Translations under genes and position numbers: made by a program
In this document: one piece after another, positions 24,019 through 35,420 of the stretch
How positions within the stretch are numbered: the stretch's first letter is position 1
Layout: every line of letters begins with the position of its first letter
The notes under the pieces: generated by a model
The model's input: the letters and a program-made list of their open reading frames with translations, nothing else
Database searches by the model: none
Told to the model about the DNA's origin: nothing
Assembly (NCBI GenBank): GCA_030062745.1
Contig: CP099850.1
Location: forward strand, 8,871,538 to 8,935,537
DNA from: Capitulum mitella
Lineage: Eukaryota > Arthropoda > Thecostraca > Pollicipedomorpha > Pollicipedidae
DNA: 64,000 nt
Reading direction: 5' to 3'

Positions 24019-24223
24019 TCAGGTCTCTGCTGTGTCCGGATTCCTCTGATTCGTCCAGGATGCTGTCGTGTATCCAGGTCCCCTCCGTTGTCCAGGTTCC
24101 TCTGCGCTGTCCAGGTCCCCCTGCTGTTTCCAGGTCCCTGCGCTATGTCCAGATCCTTCTGCTCTGTCCAAGTTCCTGTCGCGCTTCTAGGTCCCTCTGC
24201 TGCGTGCCTGTCCCTCTGCTGTG
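24019..24223. repeat. 19-bp minisatellite
   Basis: About ten tandem copies of a 19-bp unit, consensus TCCAGGTCCCTCTGCTGTG, with one 18-bp copy. Copies differ at two to six positions. Open frames across it (for example a proline/serine/arginine/cysteine-rich plus frame) are by-products, since 19 is not a multiple of three. Confidence 0.85.
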
Positions 24224-25049
24224 TCCAACGCCGTCCTCCGCTGAACTGGCCACCGCCCGGTCTTTTTGCGGCGATGGTGGGAGGCCAGTTTTTGTCGGGC
24301 CGGCGGCGGCGGCCACCGTCTGCCGTCCGTGTGACCGGCGCCGGCGGTGGCGGCTTTCTCTGAGACCGCGGCCGACCGCCGCCGGGTCACTGACCTCGGC
24401 CCGCGACGGGCCGGCGGGCGCCGCGGCGGACGGCAGCTTCTGCTGCGGCCGCAGCACCGATCGGCAAAAGCCAGCGACGGAACAACCAAGGAGCGGCGTT
24501 CAGAGCGAGTTCTCCGGGAGCGGCCGCGGTCTTAGTTAAATATCGGATCGTCGGTTCGCGGACCAGCTCTGTCCGCATGAACAGCGTCCAACAGTGAACA
24601 AGCGAAACTCTGTGCTGCAGAATGCTGAAACGCAGAGCTCAGGCATAAAGCCTAATTTCCGCAATTTCTGGTTATTCTTGTCTCACGTGGGCGATATATG
24701 GGGTTAGCCGTAGCCGAGTAAGACCTGAAATTCTGTAATATGCCTTTCCCCATTCTTTCCGTTTTCCTTTCATAAAGTCGCGTCAAAGCAAACCTTCCGA
24801 CGAGTCTTGTTAAATCTCCTTATTTGTTCATTATTGAGTTATTTCAAAGCACCAGCCTCACATACGTCAATGCAAAGAGTATCGACTTTTTTCCCCACCA
24901 CGCCCCTGAGCTCATGTAGATACTTCCTCCTCCATCCGCCCGCACCCCACCCACGACCCTCCTCCTGTCACCAACACCGCCCGCTCTTCCTCGTCGGTTT
25001 TTGCCTGCCATTGACCTTTGCTCGTCGGCTGCCGCCCAGTTCCGTCTTT

Positions 25050-25330
25050 GTGCCGGTCGGCCGGCGGGCCGGCCACACGTGGCGCCGGCGGTGGTCGATA
25101 CCACGCGCACGCACTCCGCCGAGACTCCCGCCAAAAACGCCGACCGCCCGAGGGCACTGATCCCGGCCGTCGGGTCACGTGACCCGGCCACGACGCTGGC
25201 CGTCGTCGGCGCCTCTGTCAGGGGAAAATCGGACGATCGCAGCCATCTCCCTGGCCTGGCCGCGGCGGAGTTTTCGGAGGAGTTTGGAGAACATGGCGAC
25301 GCGGACTGGGGCGCAGGCGAGCGTCCATGG
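25050..25330 (+). promoter_or_regulatory. CpG promoter-like block with 16-bp CACGTG palindrome
   Basis: The perfect 16-bp palindrome CGGGTCACGTGACCCG is at 25171-25186 in a CpG island. About 105 bp downstream, GAGAACATGGCGACG (ATG at 25293) is a good Kozak context, opening MATRTGAQASVHGASWSID. The layout resembles a TFEB/USF-type promoter followed by a first exon on the plus strand, but I found no clear donor, so the open frame is not annotated as a gene. Confidence 0.35.
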
Positions 25331-27909
25331 GGCTTCTTGGTCTATTGATCCACGGTGCGGCGCAGGCGGCAGGTCAGGCGGCTGGAAGGCAGGGTGTACG
25401 GTGCAGGACGGACGGAAGACAGTGAGGTCACTCTACTGCTGCTGGCAAGCTGACTCTGCCGAGAAGAGCAGGGTTCGAGCGGACAACTTAGTCGAGGCCC
25501 ACTCCTCTTGCTGAATCTCCTCAAGTGTGTGTCATTGCGGAACACTGGATCGTTTGTCTAAAACGCATGAGTTTTGTCGGCAATGCCCAACTGAGACATT
25601 TTTCAGGTTAGTTTTTGCCATGAGTTTCTGATGACAGAGGCGGTACAGTAAAAAAAAATAAGTCATTGTCTTCAGGGAGCATACAGAATACGTAGTCATT
25701 TTGGCCCTAGCGTGAAAGAACGTCTATGGCATTGCAAATTCACTTTACCGCGGGCCTAGTCAGCTGAAAGCGATCAGGCTCTCTGACCGGTCCCTGACTG
25801 GGCGTATGTTAGATTGAGGTTTCTAGTAGATTCCTGCATGAGGTGTGATCATGGAATCAATAATCACATCTTGCCCAATATGACCCATTTTAGACACCCC
25901 AAATGACTGTTTCTAACATCGATGTCCTTACATCACTAGGGCAGTAAGAACGGTAAATGCTTAGTTCTTTTAAGGCTGGATTTTCAGCATCTGCATGCAG
26001 CCGATTTTGCCGACATTGCTCGCGAATTCCGATACACGACCGCACGTGTGATGACGCTGAACCACTCACGCAGGCTTATTCTGCAAACCAAAGTTTGTCC
26101 TTTCCCGCAGCCCCACTGTTGCAGCAGCATTGTTCTGCCGGTTTTCACCTGGACTCCCCGTCCACCGGCGTCCCTGCATGCTAACGCCGGACCCAAACCG
26201 GTACTGGTATAGCTGGTTTAATTGCTTGGCATCCTGTGACGGACACAACCCAGATTAGGGTCATTATTTTTCGGCCTCTTTAAACAGCAGGATTGCCGAC
26301 ACATTGCAGCCGTCGATAACGGGAATAGGGGCGGGCTGGCCCGCGGTTCAAACCGGCACAGACACCCTCTAAACATGTCTGACCTGGATGCTGCTACAGC
26401 AGACAAGAGAAAAACGGTACCATTACACAAGAACATGTTCTTTGCCGTGTCATGGCATCTGAATTACTTCAAAGGGGCGATACTTCCTGTTAGCGTGTGT
26501 CGGTTAAAATTCCCTTATCACCGGCATTGTTACGTAAGAAACATAAGTCAAATTCGTCCATGATGGCTGAATGTCTGGAGCATACTTGTCTACATTGTCG
26601 GTGTTGCGTTTGAAAATTGTTGGTAACTTATTTCCCACTAGTTTCTGGAGAGAATCAGGTTATTCGAAATGTTTGAAGGATTGTCTAGCTCACTTAGGTG
26701 AATGCTCCTTGCGTATTGTACCAGATTCTACCGCAGTCGCAACTTCGGGCTAATTTGTGGGGCAGCTGGCAGTGCTCACTGTCATCAGCTGGCTGCTGCC
26801 GCTTTTTCAGGTGTAGGTCAGCTGGTAGCAAATAAGAAAGAGGGACAGAAACATGTATTTCAAACACAAATGCTTCAGTTGTGTTCATTACCAGTTTTGC
26901 TGACTTTAAACGTGCTTGGGAATGTGTCAGTTTCATTGTCTCATAATAAAGCCGACAAGATAAGGTCAGAGTGACCTTTAGCCTTGGTTAAGATTCATGG
27001 GTAGGCGATGGTCTCTCAATAAGTGTCAGACACAGAAAGAAATGTGACCTTTGTAAAAAAAAAATCGCCTTTTCAGTCGGTGCATGCAAATGTATGGGAA
27101 AAGACATTTCATTTGCAACCGAAGGAGCTTCACTCCTGTATCGCACCACTAAGGTGCTCTGCCAGTGCCAACAAAAACCAAGTCGAGCTGGTACTCCACA
27201 CTGTAGGATGCTGGAAATAGCTGATAATAATGAGGATCCGCAAGTGCGATTAGTCACACAACTCCTGCTATCACCAGAACTTAACTTTCCCGTGGGCCCT
27301 GGAGCGACTAAATCAGCCAGCATTGACCGTGTCAACGGTGGGGCTAACTCGAATGACGACCGCGTGCTAACGCTGTCGAACATTACACATTGTGCCACAT
27401 TTTCAGCCGTCCAATGAAAGGGTGTTTTCACACTCTCAAAGCAGCTTGCACGGCCCTTGCGGCGCTGCAAACTTTGCGCTGCGTCATGTCGAAACAGACC
27501 GGTCCAGTCATTGCTCGCCCATTTTCATCGAACCCAGCCTTTGTGCGACATTTCCGGATGCTTTCCGACGTTACGACGGTCTACATTCACGCAGCAAGGG
27601 CAAGTTTCGGTTCGTTCAGCCCGGCCCAGCTCATACGTTCAGGTGCCACTTGTTGCTTCCCAGCCTCGCACCTGAGCACTGAGTCGGTGCACAGGAGTGT
27701 GCAGCACTCGCCATGAACAGCCATCGCGCAAAATGCCTCCCAGCACCCCTCCCTAGCCGTCACGGGCGCCAGCAGCTCCTGAATCGCCGCGCGTGCCGTG
27801 CGGGCGCCGGGCGGCGGCCGGCCCCGGTGAGAAAAAAACTCCACCGCGCTCGAAATAAAACCAAGCACCGGCCTGCAGCCTGCCAAGGCCACGGCACGAC
27901 GACACTCAC

Positions 27910-27960
27910 CCCGAGCAGCCTCAGGAAGGCCAGCATGTAGGTCTCATAGTCCACGACGGG
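27910..27960 (-). CDS. 51-nt internal exon, possibly M13 peptidase-like
   Basis: Bounded by GACCAAGGCTCAG and CTCGGG|GTGAGT, phase 0 at both ends, reading PVVDYETYMLAFLRLLG. Donor is near-perfect and codons are G/C-ending. The pattern Y-x(2)-YM-x(4,6)-LLG resembles the helix in the N-terminal half of M13 metallopeptidases (neprilysin/ECE), where a YMxxxxxLLG segment is common; this is a weak, memory-based resemblance. No zinc-binding HExxH exon was found in the window. It could equally be an upstream exon of the zinc-finger gene, since its phase fits the 14045 exon. Confidence 0.45.
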
Positions 27961-29462
27961 CTGAGCCTTGGTCGCCAGGGTGCCGCGCTCCGCACGCCGC
28001 CGCCGCGCCGGGCCAACTCGGAAATTTCAACATTTGCAACGTTGCAGGCCCGGCGGCGGCCCATGACGCGGCCGCTGCGCCGACCGGCCGAATCGATATC
28101 GTGCTCTTTTTATTTCGGCGCCGCCCGCCGCCGCCCGCTCCGCGGCAGGGGTGCGTGGCCCCGCGCTCGCCGCGGGTGCGGGGTCGGCGAGACGTGCGGT
28201 CAAAGGGTGCGAGGGCATGCATGACGAACGGCGGGACTGGATGCCTGTTTGATGGGTGACAGCGCTGTGTGGCTTCGCCCTGTTAGTGCAGGCGCTTGGC
28301 CCACTGTGTGATGCTACACCCAGCGCTGTGACCCCTGTAGTGAGCTGTCCAAACGGTGTTCCAAAAGGGTGTCGAGAAATCACTGGCTTACATTTGGGGT
28401 CTGCATCACAGAAGGCTGCAGGAATCACACCTGCTGCAGGTTGTGGCTATGTCAGCGGTCAGCCAGGGTTAGGAATGGAACGCAAAGCGACTTCAGCAAG
28501 GCGGTGATGCCCTAACTCTTAACATTCCTTGAAATAGTTGCTGTTATGGTTGCAGAGGCATCGCAAGTAAAACATATCGGGCTCGCTCAAAATGAGTTTG
28601 TGTTGGAGATGACAGATGGTAGTGCATTTCATTAAATTTCCTGCGTGTGATTTCAAATTAGCACTTAAAACGCCAGCACTCAGCTCCTTCAGGACCGCGC
28701 GGAGTAAACTGTATCGAAGAAAAATGCCAAAATAGGGAATCTGGGCAGTGAGTTCTACTTTTCATGGTTCGCTTCACTTCATTACAATAAACTGGGTGTG
28801 TCGCCTGTGAAATAAATTGAAATCGGAAGCATTTCTTACGTAAGAGTTGTGATGACATCCATGCTTAAGTATTATTTGATTCTCATTGCACTTCCAAACA
28901 GACGCAAGTGCGTCGTTATTGCAGTACATCAGAGGGCTTCCTCATCTTGCTCTGGTTCCCAATTTAGCTAGTTGATCCGATTTCGCCAACCTGACAGGTT
29001 TTCATGCTATATTCGTCAACAGAACGAAGTGCTCAAAAGGAATCCGTTAAAGTGAGGTGAACCCAGATGATTCAACAAATTATGTTTGTTTCTGTATGTC
29101 TCTTTCATGCAACTTAAACTTTTGTTCAAGTTGCATACCCTGCCGGTTAGACAATACCAGGGAAAGTATCGTTTTCTGGCTGATCACCTGGAATATACAG
29201 AATGGAGCAAAGGAAATGTACCCAATGAAAACAGAGGAAGTCTCATTTTTGCTTGTCTGAGTGAGTACTCAAACTAAGACTTAGCATTCCTTGCATCTAC
29301 TGACAGAAGATCCCGCAGTAGGTTCAGGCTTTTACCCATGTGCCTGTTGTCTTGTGGCTGAGAAAGCACTCAGCGAATACCTCTCGCCATGTAAGTATAG
29401 CTATCGAATATGAGTGGATAAATCCGCATGGACGAAGGGAAAGTGCGACCAAAGCCATTCTT

Positions 29463-29502
29463 GAAAGGGCAGTCATCATCGCGTGACGATGACTGCCCTT
29501 TC
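29463..29502. repeat. Perfect 15-bp inverted repeat (hairpin)
   Basis: GAAAGGGCAGTCATC at 29463-29477 is the exact complement of GATGACTGCCCTTTC at 29488-29502, with a 10-nt loop. A GATGA-rich tail (GACGATGATGACGATGACTG) follows. It is too short for a typical microRNA precursor; it may be a cruciform-forming remnant or a stem in a transcript. Confidence 0.7.
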
Positions 29503-30559
29503 TGATGTCTGACGATGATGACGATGACTGACAGCGAAGGTTTCTTACACACCAACTCATGGTCTCATGCTAATTTGATTCGCCGTTGTCGGTTGGAGGT
29601 CTGACGATTAAAACTGTTCCATGACGCAAACGTCAAAAGCCTAGACAAACCATACAACAATCTTGGAGGTCAGGGGCTGCGGCAATGGCCTGACCGTGAC
29701 CATGGCCATGAGAAATGGACAGATTTTTTGCACAGCTGCCGCCACAAAAACAGTCTGAGGATAAAAAGACACGGGCCAAAAACATCGGGACCAAAAACAT
29801 CCCAACAAAAAAACAGACCTCGAATACTTCAGCAATCAGCTGATGCCTGTCGGGTGCCAAGGCACTCGGCCCCTTGCTCGGCTTTAAGTATTACCATTCG
29901 GCACACGGCCGCGTGGTGAGACGTCTCCGAAGAGTTAAGCTGTGGTACAACATAACATATTTGCAACCTGCCTTGCAAGAACCTCGACACACCATAAAAC
30001 TTGATGAGGTATAGAAGTAGACAATTAATTCAAATCCACTTTCTTGTTCACTTTTCAGGACAAGGTATCAAAGCAGGTGTCCAAGCAGATAGCTGTTATC
30101 CAAGTAGAACACGGAACTGCCTCGCGGAAGTATAACAAGTGAGAGGTTTAGCAGGCTTGTGCTAGATGCAATGCCTGTCCAAAATCATTGGGTGAAGCTG
30201 AATATCCCCCATTTCCTGAACAGAATAGCCAACAGGAAATCGACCCAAATGAACGACGTTGAGGAACGACTCATGAGTAATCCCGACGGTACGTATGCGT
30301 CCGCGCGCTTTGTGAAATGCAGTTTTAAATTGAAATAAAAGGAATAATTTCTTTTTAAAATTCGGTATAACATAGTGCCGCACGAGGATGTAACATTCAT
30401 TTCTCATGACTCCGCTCTTTCTGGCAATATCCACTCTCGAGCTCAGGATCTGAAATTCCTGTCCATGCTGTTCCCAAATCCATTTATGTTCAAATATCAC
30501 CTTTATCAGCTAGACGCACTTTGCGATTTCAAAACGAAATAAAATATAGCAGTACATAC

Positions 30560-30567
30560 TTCATAAG
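30560..30567. repeat. Left target-site duplication (TTCATAAG)
   Basis: Eight bases that reappear as TTCATGAG at 31424-31431 on the far side of the element, one mismatch. Eight-base duplications are typical of hAT transposons. Confidence 0.65.
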
Positions 30568-31423
30568 TAGGGGTACACCGGACATGCAGTCCGGCCGGAT
30601 ATCCGGCAGGATATGTGAAATTATCCGGTATCCGGTATCCGGCCGGATAAATCTGTGATCCGGTCGGATACTGCCGGATATTTGGCTTTCCACTGTGCGA
30701 TCGAGACGTTCTAATGTCTGCCTACAAAACCGTTTCATGAGCAGCAAGCCTTATGATATTAGATTGTTGAAGTAACTGATAGTTCCCAGGTCTGACTGGA
30801 GCACTCCTTTTTCCTCTTAGTTTGGAAGGATTAAGACATAATTTGCCAGGGTGCTGCTCAAGCTCAAAGCAGTGCAACAATAGCCAGTATATGCTCAGCA
30901 ACCCATTTCGTGGTGCATCATCTTTCTATTTGCTAAAAATAAATTATCTGTCTCAAATATTCTTATACAAATGCATTCAGGGACAATATACTTCATTGGA
31001 CATGCCTTAACATTTGTATAGAAAGCTCATCAAGCCAGGAATTCTCGGTTTCCCAACGCGCTATAGGGGCATTCTGCGTATTCTGGAGCATTTGCCTTTT
31101 GCCTACAGTCAGAGATGGTGAGCTCCGCTGTGATCGCTGTGTTCTTCACACATTCTTTTTTTACAGTGAAACATGTGGAAACCCCACAATAACTGTAAGC
31201 CATAAGGGGAATGATTCGCAAACTGTTAAAGTTTTTTATGTAATATTTTTCAGTTTTTCAGGTCTTTTTTTCAACTCAGTCCTTTTCGTTTCATTTTTCC
31301 AGAAACCAGTAGTAAATAAAAATAGGCAACCATAATATCCGGTATCCAGCCGGATATCCGGCACCCGGTCCGCGATATCCGGATCCGGCCGGATCACAAA
31401 AATCCCGATCTGGTACATCCCTA
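30568..31423. mobile_element. hAT-like non-autonomous transposon
   Basis: The 856-bp element begins TAGGGGTACACCGGA and its other end reads, in complement, TAGGGATGTACCAGA, so the ends form imperfect terminal inverted repeats. They are flanked by near-identical 8-bp duplications. Both ends carry clusters of ATCCGG/CCGGAT words (30586-30680 and 31337-31397), comparable to the subterminal transposase-binding arrays of hAT elements. The middle is AT-rich and has no transposase-like frame; the longest open frame (31099-31335) is Phe/Ser/Val-rich and looks random. I infer a defective element mobilised by an autonomous relative elsewhere. Confidence 0.75.
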
Positions 31424-31431
31424 TTCATGAG
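31424..31431. repeat. Right target-site duplication (TTCATGAG)
   Basis: Partner of 30560-30567. Confidence 0.65.
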
Positions 31432-34043
31432 TAGGAGTAAGAAGCAATGCATGAAACGAAAGCTATGTTAAGTGCGACAAACCACTTTAAAACCACCATA
31501 AATTGCATTTTAAAAGACCCAGTGCAGTACGAAGAAGTCAGGGTGTCGTAAAAGGAAATGGGACCTCTTGCACCTTCGCAGCGAAGTCAACACCGCTATC
31601 ACGAAGAGCTATCGATATACTTCCACTGAGTCGGGAACATTACCTTGCCGGTATCGATGCTCCTTTGGACGACCTCGCTCACACATTTTGCGCTCACCAT
31701 TCCCTGTTCACTGTTGCTGTTGGAAAGATGCTTTCCGTTATCCCTGCTCCTTGCAATTGGCAGTAGCAAAACAACTATATCTGCTCACCAGGCTTGTACT
31801 TGACTACGAATCCATTGCAATCGATTCCGAGCTGATTTAGTATTTCACGCTTTTGTCACGAGTCGGAATCCGAGTCGATTCCGTAAACGCCACAGTGCAC
31901 CAGAATCAGAATTCGGATCGGAGGCTTATTCTCATGCGATCATCACTGAATCAGAATTGACCGACTGGCTTTTTGGCGGCCGTTGTGAACCAGTATCAGA
32001 ATCGATTCCCAGCTCAGCGAACCGCGTGGTGAAGCAAGCACAGGTCTGCAGTCTGCCGAGTCCAGCCGAGGGCCGCGGTGCAGTCTGACGGTGCAGTCCG
32101 ATTTCGGCCAGAGACGGGTTCTCCGGCTCCGAACAAGCGCCTGTTTTTACTCCAGCCGAGATGGCGGGTTTTCCGGTCCAACAGGTGTTGGACGCCGTGA
32201 AAAACTGTGCATCGCCAGCTGCCGAGTACATCTCAGCGCGTGCACAGCTGGTGCATGGCAGACTGTATTTCCCGACCCCCACTGCACACACGTGCCACTC
32301 CAACCCTTTGTTCCCGAGCTGTGAGCCTCAGCCAGTGAAATTTAAACCACGCGAAGCCAAAATCCAGACCTGGCGACGCCATAGTCTCTGCAGAGGTTTT
32401 TGAGGGGTAGACATGAACCGTGCTTCACAGCAGCTTCCTGTCGCGCTTTGCTCGCGGCTCACGTGGCCGTGCACGTGGTCGGACGTCAGCAGTCCGTGTG
32501 ACCACGTGGTGGGCTCGTGTTCCGGCCCGTGACCGTGGGCTCGGCAAGGCACGAATAGTGCAGAGGCACTGTGTGCGATCACGAGGCCTGCTGGGTGCAT
32601 CGCGGCTGGTCCCCCCTAAACTGGGACGTAACTCGGTGTTCCTGCATGGCGTAAGGGTTGGTGACCAACACTAGCGAACTTCCAAAAACTCTCTGTCTCT
32701 TTGACTCGCAGGCCCACTGAAACCCAAATTATCCCCTTGTGAGACATTTCCAACATAATTTTGTGAGGGGTATGCAGGAGACTGTTGATTCTTGGAGCCA
32801 ATTTCGCTGTGTGCAAACTGAGACAAAGCTGTCGTCAGAATGGACTGGGTGTACGGCCTTTCCAAAACATCTCAATTTCAGCTCGTAAATTATGCGGTGA
32901 CTTCATTTATGCATTCAATGTTGGCGTGACCGTGGTAATAATTAAACAAAGGACCCGAAAAGGTTGGTACATTAGTAATGCGAAGGAGTAAAAACATTAA
33001 ATCATCGCGACCTGCTTGTACACGGCAACTAGCTGACGAGAAGAGACAGCTGAAGTAAAGCTTGTCAAGTAGGTAGAATGTAGCAAAGTTAAGAAAAAGG
33101 AGATTCGTGAAAGATTATGACACTCAGGCATTGCAATGACCCCTTAGGCACGGCCCTGGGCGTTGTTACGATTTTTCCTGTAATGGTAAAGTAGGCGTTA
33201 CAAATGAGCTTTGGTTTTGGTGCTGAAAGGCAGCGCTGTATAACTTTCATAAAACCATCTTCCATGGTTGAATCTTATTTCGACCAGCACATGATGCGTT
33301 TGAAAGGCGTGTAACCTACTAATATGCTACCACATTGTTGTTCCTTTGCCTGCAGTTGGTAAAACTTCCTAAATTTCTTGCCACAGAGCCAATAATTCGA
33401 GGACCATGACAAGCTTTTTATGCATCCCTGTATCAGTCTGTAGCATAAGGAGTTTTTGGAACCATCGAGGCCAAGACGTTTCGCGGGGGAAATACTACTC
33501 TGTTCCAAGAAAAGGAATCTATGTCATGGAAACTTCATGTACGCAGTACCTTGCGAATCAGATATCACAAAAATGGCCAAAACGAAAAACGAGAAAAAGA
33601 CATAGGAACAAGTCTTCAAGACATCTTCAAGAGTTACATCTATATTTGCATTTTTCAGCTTGACCCAACCGCTGGGGAACAAGCCCATCTTCAGAGTTGT
33701 AATTGATACGTGCCCGGTCGCTGGCAACAGGTAAAAGCGTTTCATTTAGTTGAAAGACCGCGGCCCAACCCGCGGCCTGTCTGGCAGCCGATCCTCTGGG
33801 ATGTCCCGACGTGCATTGGTAATGTGAACGCGGGAATATCTCACACAATAATGGGGATGCTTCCCATCGCACACGGCGATTCGGGCCCATTGTGGCAACC
33901 GTTTGTGGCTGTCCCGCCTTTGGAGTGTCCCACGCACACACCCATACTCGCGCACCTTGTCACGCCGTGAGCTAGCCATAGAAGGAAGCGAGACAAAAGC
34001 TGTTCACGAAACATTATACTTACTTATATGTTAAATACATACC
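31432..34043. other. Spacer with GATTC-word cluster and a Kozak open frame
   Basis: Between 31812 and 32015 words such as AATCGATTCCGAG, GAGTCGGAATCCGAG, GTCGATTCCG, AGAATCAGAATTCGG and AGAATCGATTCCCAG repeat, as if from another decayed element with subterminal motifs. At 32161 GCCGAGATGGCGGG opens an 80-codon frame (MAGFPVQQVLDAVKNCASP...), helix-like at first but without splice sites or family. A palindromic E-box ACCACGTGGT is at 32501-32510. The remainder to 34040 is unremarkable. Confidence 0.4.
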
Positions 34044-34193
<150 letters not shown>

Positions 34194-34309
34194 ACGCAGC
34201 TCTAGATTTTTCCTCTCTTTTCACAAATTACTGCATTGAACTCGTAGGCAGCCCAGTAAGCCTTCCAAGATTCGGGGCGAAATTTTCGCATGCTTCACGG
34301 ACAATCACC

Positions 34310-35420
34310 TATCCTAACGCCCCCCCCCCTCCCTCCTGCTACCACGCCGGGCCGGGAGGGGGAGCGTCATCCGAGGCCGCCATCCGGGGCGGCGGCGCGT
34401 CGGTCGTGAGAGCGGGGTGCCGGCGCAAAAAGCGGCAGCCGCAGCGCCGGACCGGCCGCCGCGCCAGCCCACAACAAGCCGGCAAACACGTGAATGCGAC
34501 ATCGGCCGCGCACAATGGCGCACCGGGCCGCGGCGCCCGCCAAAAACTGGTCCGGCCAGTTTCGCCGGAAAAATGCTCGCTCCAGACGGCGTCCATGTCT
34601 TGATCGGCAAACATCTGGACCGGCTGGGAGGGTGCCGGTTTGAAAATTTCAATGAGGACAACAAACCGCCGGCGGCGCGGCGGCGGCTCCGCAGCTCCAG
34701 ACAGCGCGTCCGGCCGGCGCTCAAAGCGGCGCAGGTTCCCACGGCTGGCCGCCACTGCGCAGCGCGGCCCGTCGCAGCCGACTGCGCAGCGCGCGCCGCC
34801 GTCTAACAGGGGTCCACTTCGGTAGCGCACCGCAATTCTGCATTCCTGCAAACCGCAGGCAACGCCCGTGTTGCAGGGACGCCTACGCCGGCAGACTGCG
34901 CCGCCGAACGCCAATGACGGCGGCGCAGTCTACCAGGCTCAGTGCATGCCTTGCACGCGTTCTGCAGCACGGCGGCGCGCCCAGATCACAAAAACGCCGT
35001 CTGGACGATTTCAGGGACAAAAGCTGAAGACCGTCACTGAGTGCCGACTCTGCCCGTTCAATGGGCCGGCAACAAAGGAATGCACCTGTCCAGCTGAGGG
35101 GCTTCACGCCGGTGACTGCCGCCAATGGCACCATTGTGCGTTGAAAAGTGCTTTTTGCCGCCGGGCTTTCTTGTCGGCGGCCAAAAACGCCCTCCCCCGA
35201 TTCCTTTTTGCTGCGTTTCTTGCGCGACGGCCGACAAAACGGCGGCTCGGTGGGATCCTAACCCCTTGGCGTCCGGCTTCAAGTTCAAGGTTAGCGCTGG
35301 GGGTGCCGGGAGGCTGGGCGGACCGGGGAATCGTACCGAAGGCGGCCACAGTCGCGTCCGCGCCGCATCGGAAGACCGCTGATAGCGTGCGCGGGATCGG
35401 CTAGACCACTCGCGGCGATT
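34310..35420. other. GC island without supported gene
   Basis: CpG-rich with T/A-run motifs (GCGCAAAAAGCGG, GCCAAAAACTGG, ACAAAAACGCCG, GCCAAAAACGCCC, CTTTTTGCCGCC). Minus-strand reading [19 protein letters not shown] after GGCACCCTCCCAG (about 34634) is protein-like, but no donor follows, so I do not call an exon. Large frames on both strands are otherwise Arg/Pro/Ala-rich. Confidence 0.4.

Larger units (their letters stand above)
22421..27909. other. Spacer with alternating GC islands
   Basis: GC islands at 23370-23720, 24230-24540 and 24960-25500 alternate with AT-rich DNA. Separate entries cover a 19-bp minisatellite, two CACGTG palindromes, a weak exon candidate and a promoter-like block. 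From 25520 to 27700 I see no gene; short open frames there lack splice support. Confidence 0.45.
27961..30567. other. GC island then AT-rich spacer
   Basis: The GC island containing the 27910 exon continues to about 28270, with TTGCAACGTTGCAG-type palindromic words near 28035. From 28270 to 30560 the sequence is AT-rich with no supported exon; a perfect hairpin is listed at 29463-29502. Confidence 0.45.

Noticed and set aside
26340-26365. GGTTCAAACC as a tRNA B box
   Set aside because: No A box, no cloverleaf and no terminator could be found around it; other GGTTCRA words in the window fail likewise.
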